In this document: piece after piece, positions 58,098 to 64,000 of the stretch
Numbering within the stretch: position 1 is the stretch's first letter
Layout of the letters: each line of letters begins with the position of its first letter
Assembly: GCA_020744425.1 (NCBI GenBank)
Contig: JAGMUV010000004.1
Coordinates: 620,001 to 684,000, forward strand
DNA: 64,000 nt
Direction: 5' to 3'
Source: Dactylonectria macrodidyma
Lineage: Eukaryota > Ascomycota > Sordariomycetes > Hypocreales > Nectriaceae
Made by a program: the position numbers and the translations under genes
The notes under the pieces: generated by a model
Told to the model about the DNA's origin: nothing
Databases searched by the model: none
The model's input: the letters and a program-made list of their open reading frames with translations, nothing else

Positions 58098-58121
58098 ATG
58101 GTGATGGTGATGGTGATGGTA
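58098..58121 (+). repeat. ATGGTG hexamer microsatellite (about 4 copies)
   Basis: Three perfect ATGGTG units and one ATGGTA unit run in tandem within the gene-free region. On the coding strand of the regulator it reads CACCAT. Confidence 0.9.
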
Positions 58122-59106
58122 ATGAGACGGAGTTTGAGAGTGCGTGGGAAAGGCAACAATATCAACAACAGTTTGACGCCAAATGTGCTATGTAATCAAC
58201 AGTGAGAGTTGATATCCGGGAAGCGAGTGATGGCCCAGGCGTCAGTAATAACAATTGTGGTCAAAACTGTGGTAGAGGCCGAAGGATGGACGATGGATAC
58301 TGGACGACGGATGGATGATGTTATTCCAGTAGGCGCGGGGCGGACCTGGATTGGTAGCTCGAAGGGTCGGAGACTTGGAGGCTTGGACCGTTGGAGGGGG
58401 AAAGGGCCACACCCCAGAGTCCCAGCCTACTCTTCCAGCAAGGGTCTCCCTAAGCTTTCCTTACCTTCCAAGCTTCCAGACTCTTAGGCTGTTTGGACTC
58501 CTTGATGCAAATCAGCGTCTTTGGGCGGGTGGTCCCTTTCCGGCCGTGGCCATAATTATCGGTTTCGCTTTGGCGTGCTGAGATGACGATGGGATGGCAG
58601 ATGGAGACGAATTCGATGGAGACATCACAGTCTTGGGGTCTAGTCTAGAGCTTGGGGCTTGAGCAGTTCTGGTGAAGTGAGGCTTGCCCCGAACGAGCCC
58701 AAGACCGCGGAAAGCAAACCGGACGGCTTGACCGGACGGCGTCAATCCCTTGCTCTCCCATTGCTAGCCCCTCGAATGTCCCATCCGCAGCCGTCGACAG
58801 CCACTCAACCGCCTCAAGAAACTGATGGTGGCCTCCTGGAGCTGAACTTGGAGGCAATAGTGGATCTGGCGGCCGTGGCGTCCGTCGGGGCCGGAGCAAC
58901 TACTTGTTCGTCCATGGTGCCCGTTTTTGGCATCTCACATCTGCGGTCGCACGCTTGGCATCGAGTGCGCTCTCACCAGCTCGAGAGGCATTTGGAAATG
59001 ACCGCGACCAGGGGCAGCCTCACGGACAGGCCTGGCGGCGTTGATGCAACGTCTTATGGAGCGGCGTTTTGGGGCGTTGGCCAAATCGCCAGGGTTGGTG
59101 CAAACC

Positions 59107-59142
59107 TGGATGCAGCCCTTGATGCAGACCTTGATGCAAGCC
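59107..59142 (+). repeat. Degenerate TTGATGCAG repeat (3 copies)
   Basis: Three successive, slightly diverged 12-base units (TGGATGCAGCCC, TTGATGCAGACC, TTGATGCAAGCC) lie in tandem in non-coding sequence. Confidence 0.8.
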
Positions 59143-62100
59143 GGTTCTGCGCTGTCAGACGGCATTCCTGACCCTCCCAATATTATCTCCAGCCCCAGCC
59201 TTGGTCTGGGTACCATATGTCGGGAGGGGAAGAGTGGGAGGATGCAGTCCATCCATTCAGCAAACCACCCTTCCCACAGCCACAGCTCTCCTCACAGAAA
59301 GTGCAGGGGGACAGGGGGCAACGCCGGCGTGACAGGGCATCCTGGCGTGCCATCCGTCCATGGCTCCCTGGCCAAACCATGATGTAGATGGCGATCTGAT
59401 AGGGCCCCATCAACGGGGCCGGGAGAATTGGTTCAACAGGTCTCGGTGACGCCCTACATACGCATGTTGCATCAACTTCCACAAACACCGGATCCGTCCC
59501 AACTTCTGACAACCACCCACACAGCAAACGGCGCCTTGACGCTTGGATCATCCACCGCTCCCGGCGCTACTCATGGGTCGTCGCGTGGCCCGACCCAAGG
59601 ACGGCGCTCCGCCATGGCTTTGGTTTTGACTTCGACTCCTCGGCAGTCTAATAGCAAACAGCGCTGGCGGCCAGCGTGTCACCACTGCCTCTACTATGTA
59701 GATAGTCCGGTCTTCATTGAACGCCATCCCTTCATTTTCATCGGCCGGACCGGAGGTCTGCCAGAGGCCGGCCATCGATCATGACGGAATTTTCCGAATC
59801 CCATTCCATTCACTGATCACATAGGTACTGTGTGTGGTCTAGGCTTAATTAAGCACTAGGGGGTTCGGGCCAACCTGAAGCACAAGCCAGACGAGAAACG
59901 GCCTCCGTTGGAAGTGTGAGGCAATAGCAACGCCGGGCGCAGCAGCAAGCATTGCCCTCAGCCCTGATTTGGGATCAGCCCTGAATGTTCTGACCGGCTA
60001 ATGTCTCGGGGGGTCTCTTTCGGGGCTATGAGCATCCCTACCTCTGCCTCGTTGTTAGGCTGTTGCACATTCGGGTGCTACTAAACATCTGTTGACAGAT
60101 GGAGCAATATTGCCAGCCTGACACATGGAAGGCACGCGTTAGGAGCCACACGATGCAGCTGCAGGAATTCAAAGACCGTCTGCTGTACGATGATATTGGT
60201 GTAATACCTCACGTGGCATTCCAGACTGAGGCCCGATGACCGACAGCAAGCTGACTCTTGTTTGAAGCTCCATTGGTAAGTGTGCGCGGGTGCTGCAGGT
60301 GCACAGGCAAGCATCCCATGACAGATGCGTGATCAACAAGGGCACCCGCCACTTTGCTTTGTTACACGGATCGGGAGCTTCCCGTCAAATCCTTGCCCAG
60401 GTTCTAGAACGATGTCAGCAACAGCGAACAGATGTGAAAAATGATTGGATACTGTTCGTTGTCATTCTCCGTTCAACCTACCATCGTATCTGCTTGAATA
60501 AGGAGGACGGGTCTCAGTTCCCAGCCAACCATGACAATACGGTACTGGCCGCAAAGTCGAGATGACAAGTCATGTTGGTACCATGATGATCGTCCCTAGA
60601 CTTGTTGACCTGACCAGGTCCAGCCAACACTCGACTCCACAAGATGACCTGGGTGTAAGGGATCCGGACAGTGTTGCCTCACAAAAGTCGAGAACGTCCG
60701 CGCCGTAGCTGCATGTTTCCCCCAAAGATCCCGAGGGAGTTAACCCAGCAGATGTAGCGGCTCCGTAGCCCATTCAGCCAACCCTAGAACAGCCAAGAGC
60801 AATGATATCTTTATTCGTATCAGTCGTACACACCCGTGGACACCATTGGGCCAGGTACGATCATGATAACTGGCGGTTACTCTGCTCTGCCGCGTCAGTA
60901 CATGCTAGTAGTGGGCGTCCAGCCGCTCGGCGGTCAGGTACGTACTTCATACATGGTAATTAGGACGTTAACAACATATCCGCGTTCACAAGAACAGAGT
61001 TTGTTATCAACTTGACCACGTCGGGAATAGATCGCGAGGCGTGTATTGGATTTCGATAATGCCAGGAACATCCTTCCATCGGCGATGTCTCGGTCGGTGA
61101 CAGAGAATGCTCAAAGCTCAACGCAGGCCTCCCCTCTCCTCCCGGTCCGAGAAGGATTTTGCCCCAGGTACAGAACATGCTGATTCGTCCGAGTCGAGGG
61201 GAGGGAACTTGGAAGCTTTACTTGACGGCGACTGGGAATACAGACTCGGGGAAGGCAAGGGGCCGATCACAGGGGTCCAGTGCGGTCTTTTCCGTGGTTC
61301 TCACGCTTGGCACACCCCGGGTCTGGCAGCGATGTTGTGGCAAATCTTTCATCTCAATTAAGGATGGGAAAATTCCTAGGTCCGACATCACTGACCAGAC
61401 TTTGGCGCGACCGGCTCCCTGCTAGACAGTGCGGGAGACAGTGTGTGGACAATGCATAGACCGTGACTAGACTATATCCGGGCTAAGCCAACAGGGGAGG
61501 AGCGGCATCGTGTCCTCACCCCGGCACTTGACAAGCTCGATTCGCAGCCTTGACGTCGTGCGGATGTCGAAGTGGCCTGACAAGGGAGCAAGAGGAAGCA
61601 AAACGCCATCCAGCGAGCCTAAGTGCGGTGCTAGAGATGGCACCAGCGTCAACCCACGACCCGAAGCGTGGGGACTGCAAGCGCCTTGACCAGCCAGCCA
61701 GAACGAGGCACAGCATGTCCAGCGCCAGGGCCAACGTCAGGGTGCGGAGTGACGACTCCAGTCCCTGCAGTCCCAAGAGTCCCTGGCCGAAAGGGGAAAT
61801 ATGACGGTCTTCTTGGCATCAACCCAGTTCCGGGGGTCAGGGATCCGGTTAGGGTCCATGGGTCTAGAAGCCTTCTGTATGTTTGAGCCCTGTGGGTGAG
61901 GGTGCGCTCAGTGGACTGACCAGTGCACCTAGTCCACCCATTAGTCCACCCAGTGGAGTGGAGAGCGGCATGCAGGTGAGAATGAGCAAAAGGTACAGCC
62001 GGTGAGAGACCAAGACGCACCACCTACGCAACCCGTCTCGATGGCTTTTTTTTTCTTCCATTTTTTTGCCTTCACGACAACAAACCGGCCGGGAATATGG

Positions 62101-62420
62101 AAATAGGCTAGAATTGGCGAGATGGAAGGCTCGCGTGTCAAGCACGGCCTCACATCCATGAGACCATGCATCTCGTGTCCTGGTCCTTGCATGATTTCCC
62201 TTCTTAATTCTCCGCCAGTAAACCCCCACTGAAGAAACCAAAGCCCACAGGCAAAACAAATACACGCCCAAACCAGTACGAATTTTCCTGGTCGGGAAGG
62301 CTTCTTGCAGCCTCCCATCTCACTCGAGGAACCTAGGTACATGTATTGGTTGCTCTTTGGGGGCTACCCTCGAAGCCTTTCCCGAATGGTCAAGGCTCAA
62401 ACAAGAACTGGCAGCTGTTC

Positions 62421-62438
62421 TGCGGGTGCGGGTGCGGG
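62421..62438 (+). repeat. TGCGGG hexamer repeat (3 copies)
   Basis: Three perfect TGCGGG units followed by TGCA lie in the gene-free region upstream of the regulator. Confidence 0.85.
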
Positions 62439-62564
62439 TGCACATCCTAGGAAATTTTTGGAGTGTTGCACATCCTTGATGGATATCCCTCCAATCCCTG
62501 TTACCCACCCGACCTAATCATACATCTCGCATTATGGCACCCAGGTTCCCAGGTCCGCAAGTAG

Positions 62565-62587
62565 GTACTTCGGACAATACGAAGTAC
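62565..62587. repeat. Perfect inverted repeat GTACTTCG with 7-base loop
   Basis: GTACTTCG is followed after seven bases by CGAAGTAC, its exact reverse complement, so a hairpin of eight pairs could form in DNA or RNA. No coding sequence lies beside it. Confidence 0.8.
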
Positions 62588-63025
62588 ACCTCACTGCGGA
62601 CGTCCTGCTGCTCACTTGCCCCCAAGTTGATTACCCTGTCTTGAACCTACCTCCCTTCTACTTAACTACTTGCCTTAGTACCCAGTACCCAGCACATAGC
62701 ACCACACATATCGTCTCAACAACAGAAGATCATCTCCGATGTCTGCCCCACTTCAGCAACCTTTTTAGTTCGTCCTGGTCAATTTCTCTGCTCAGCGGGC
62801 TGCCGGACGGGCTCTGAATGCCGATGTCCATGGACTGACTGTCATGGTTCAAGACTTGGTTTTGTCTCAATGGCTCGTTTCGGTGACGTGCCCCGATAAA
62901 GCGTCGGCGCCCAATGGACAGGACGGCAGTGTGGTTCAGGTTCGCGGAGGTTGAAGGGGGGACGGATCCCGCCCACGGCCCCACGGAGGTTGGATCCCTC
63001 AAAGCCTAGAGCCTGGGAACATTTT

Positions 63026-63049
63026 GAGCCTTGGAGCCTTGGAGCCTTG
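63026..63049 (+). repeat. GAGCCTTG octamer repeat (3 copies)
   Basis: Three perfect tandem copies of GAGCCTTG followed by a partial fourth (GAG) lie in non-coding DNA. A related CCTTG-rich stretch also occurs near 34078-34115. Confidence 0.88.
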
Positions 63050-64000
63050 GAGTGATAGTCTGGAGAGGGGACCGCCGCGGTGCTTCTTTCCGCTGTCTTG
63101 CTTCCCGTTCCTCCAATTTCCCAGGATATAGCCCTGCCTGCTGGCTGCCAACCACCTGGCCCCTTCAGCCCAGCCTGTGGGCCTCTGAAGTCTTAGCCTC
63201 TCCTCCGCAGTAATAGTTGTGTGCACTGCTTCTAGTCCTGCCCCTAGTTCTTGCCCTGCAGACGGGGTGTGCGCCTGTGTCATCACACATGCACGGGTGT
63301 GGGTGAAGATGCTTGGGATGGTCCAGTTGAGGGTGGGAGAGCAGAGGTGAGTGTGTGTGGGGCGCCGTCGCTGAACCTCACTCAACTTGACCTGAGAGGC
63401 TCAGGCCAACAGGCATTCCGCACGAGCGGGCCCTCGCCGGTCGCTCCGTCCATTCGATCGTCGAAAATTGGTCCCAATGGGCACGCTACTGTACCTTCTC
63501 ACTACTGCACTGTTACCCTGCTGTGTGTCTCCTAAGCATGCCAGTGCTGGGTGTCCTATTTTTGGTTTGCCCGACCTCCCCCATCATGTGAGATTGGGCG
63601 AGCATGAACAGGTACACCACCGAGATCCAGCACCAGCATCCATACCCCGTTGCTGAACTGCGCTGGATTGCACTGTACTGTACGTAGTAGTACGAAGTAT
63701 TGTGCACGGATCACGGCGACCAGCATGGTGTGTATGATGGGGTCCATGGACGCTTACTTCGCACAGAGAGAGCTTCCCTGTCGCAACCCTCCCAGTTGCT
63801 CACCATCCATGTAAGTTAGCGACCGCATTGGGATGTTCATCCAGTAAAATGCCTCCCAGCATCCGGCCGCCGCTAGGCACGCCACGAGTCAGTCACCGGA
63901 AACACCAAGGGAAACAGGAAATGGTGGTGTGGATGATTTCCTTTCCGTTGGGCTCAGGGTGATCAGTGCAGAGGGCAACCTCGTCCCTCTTCCTGCACAA

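Larger units (their letters stand above)
56536..64000. other. Long gene-free region upstream of the Zn2Cys6 gene
   Basis: More than 7.4 kb without a supported coding gene, tRNA, rRNA or mobile element. Base composition is similar to the rest of the window, so it is not a degraded AT-rich block. Short tandem repeats are spread through it (58098-58121, 59107-59142, 62421-62438, 63026-63049), as are G and C runs. Open frames up to about 170 codons exist but start with TTG or CTG and lack protein-like composition. It may hold the distal promoter and leader of the regulator, or unannotated non-coding transcripts. Confidence 0.5.

Noticed and set aside
58659..59171. 170-codon open frame in the gene-free region
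   Set aside because: It begins with TTG, has no domain or homologous look and shows a composition expected from GC-rich non-coding DNA.
1..64000. Secondary-metabolite cluster, transposon, CRISPR array or mitochondrial insertion
   Set aside because: No synthase, transposase, integrase, terminal repeats or regularly spaced repeats were found; the identified genes are conserved housekeeping genes.

Overview
The window is nuclear DNA from a filamentous ascomycete, most likely a Sordariomycete and possibly Hypocreales. That rests on short GT-AG introns (about 50-90 nt, CTAAC-type branch sites), a 928-residue conventional kinesin, a 151-residue Rad6, a phocein/MOB3 protein and a Zn2Cys6 regulator. 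The species call is inference. All gene models were read from the sequence by joining conserved reading frames at splice sites; no alignment was run.

Layout. 1.6-3.2 kb: SUN-family cell-wall protein (+). 4.1-5.8 kb: Csn12-type PCI protein (-). 6.4-7.7 kb: mitochondrial acetoacetyl-CoA thiolase (-). 8.75-9.39 kb: RAD6 (+). 10.7-13.6 kb: kinesin-1 (+). 14.2-15.5 kb: polytopic membrane protein (-). 17.4-18.6 kb: PPM1 (+). 19.5-21.2 kb: SPT3 (+). 21.5-25.0 kb: BRE4-like transporter (-). 26.5-27.0 kb: AP-2 sigma (+). 27.3-28.0 kb: small unknown protein (-). 28.8-29.8 kb: IST1 (-). 30.5-33.7 kb: NMA111 (-). 35.5-37.3 kb: ferroportin-family gene with an apparent frameshift (-). 38.4-39.1 kb: small basic nuclear-type protein (-). 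40.5-43.3 kb: J-domain protein (-). 45.8-46.4 kb: CUE1 (-). 47.1-49.2 kb: NOT2 (-). 49.9-51.4 kb: COG0523/CobW GTPase (-). 51.7-53.3 kb: MOB3 (+). 54.2-56.5 kb: Zn2Cys6 regulator (-). 56.5-64.0 kb: no supported gene.

Functionally this is a core, housekeeping stretch: chromatin and transcription (SPT3, NOT2, RAD6), ubiquitin/ER quality control (RAD6, CUE1), membrane traffic (AP-2 sigma, IST1, kinesin), metal handling (ferroportin, CobW GTPase) and signalling (PPM1, MOB3). The neighbours do not form a pathway or a biosynthetic cluster, and I found no transposon, CRISPR array, tRNA or rRNA. I see no evidence for a new multi-gene system. The points that most deserve checking are the broken-looking ferroportin gene, an alternative in-frame first exon for SPT3, microexons in the CobW GTPase and in the zinc cluster of the regulator, a GC-AG intron, and the long gene-free tract upstream of the regulator.
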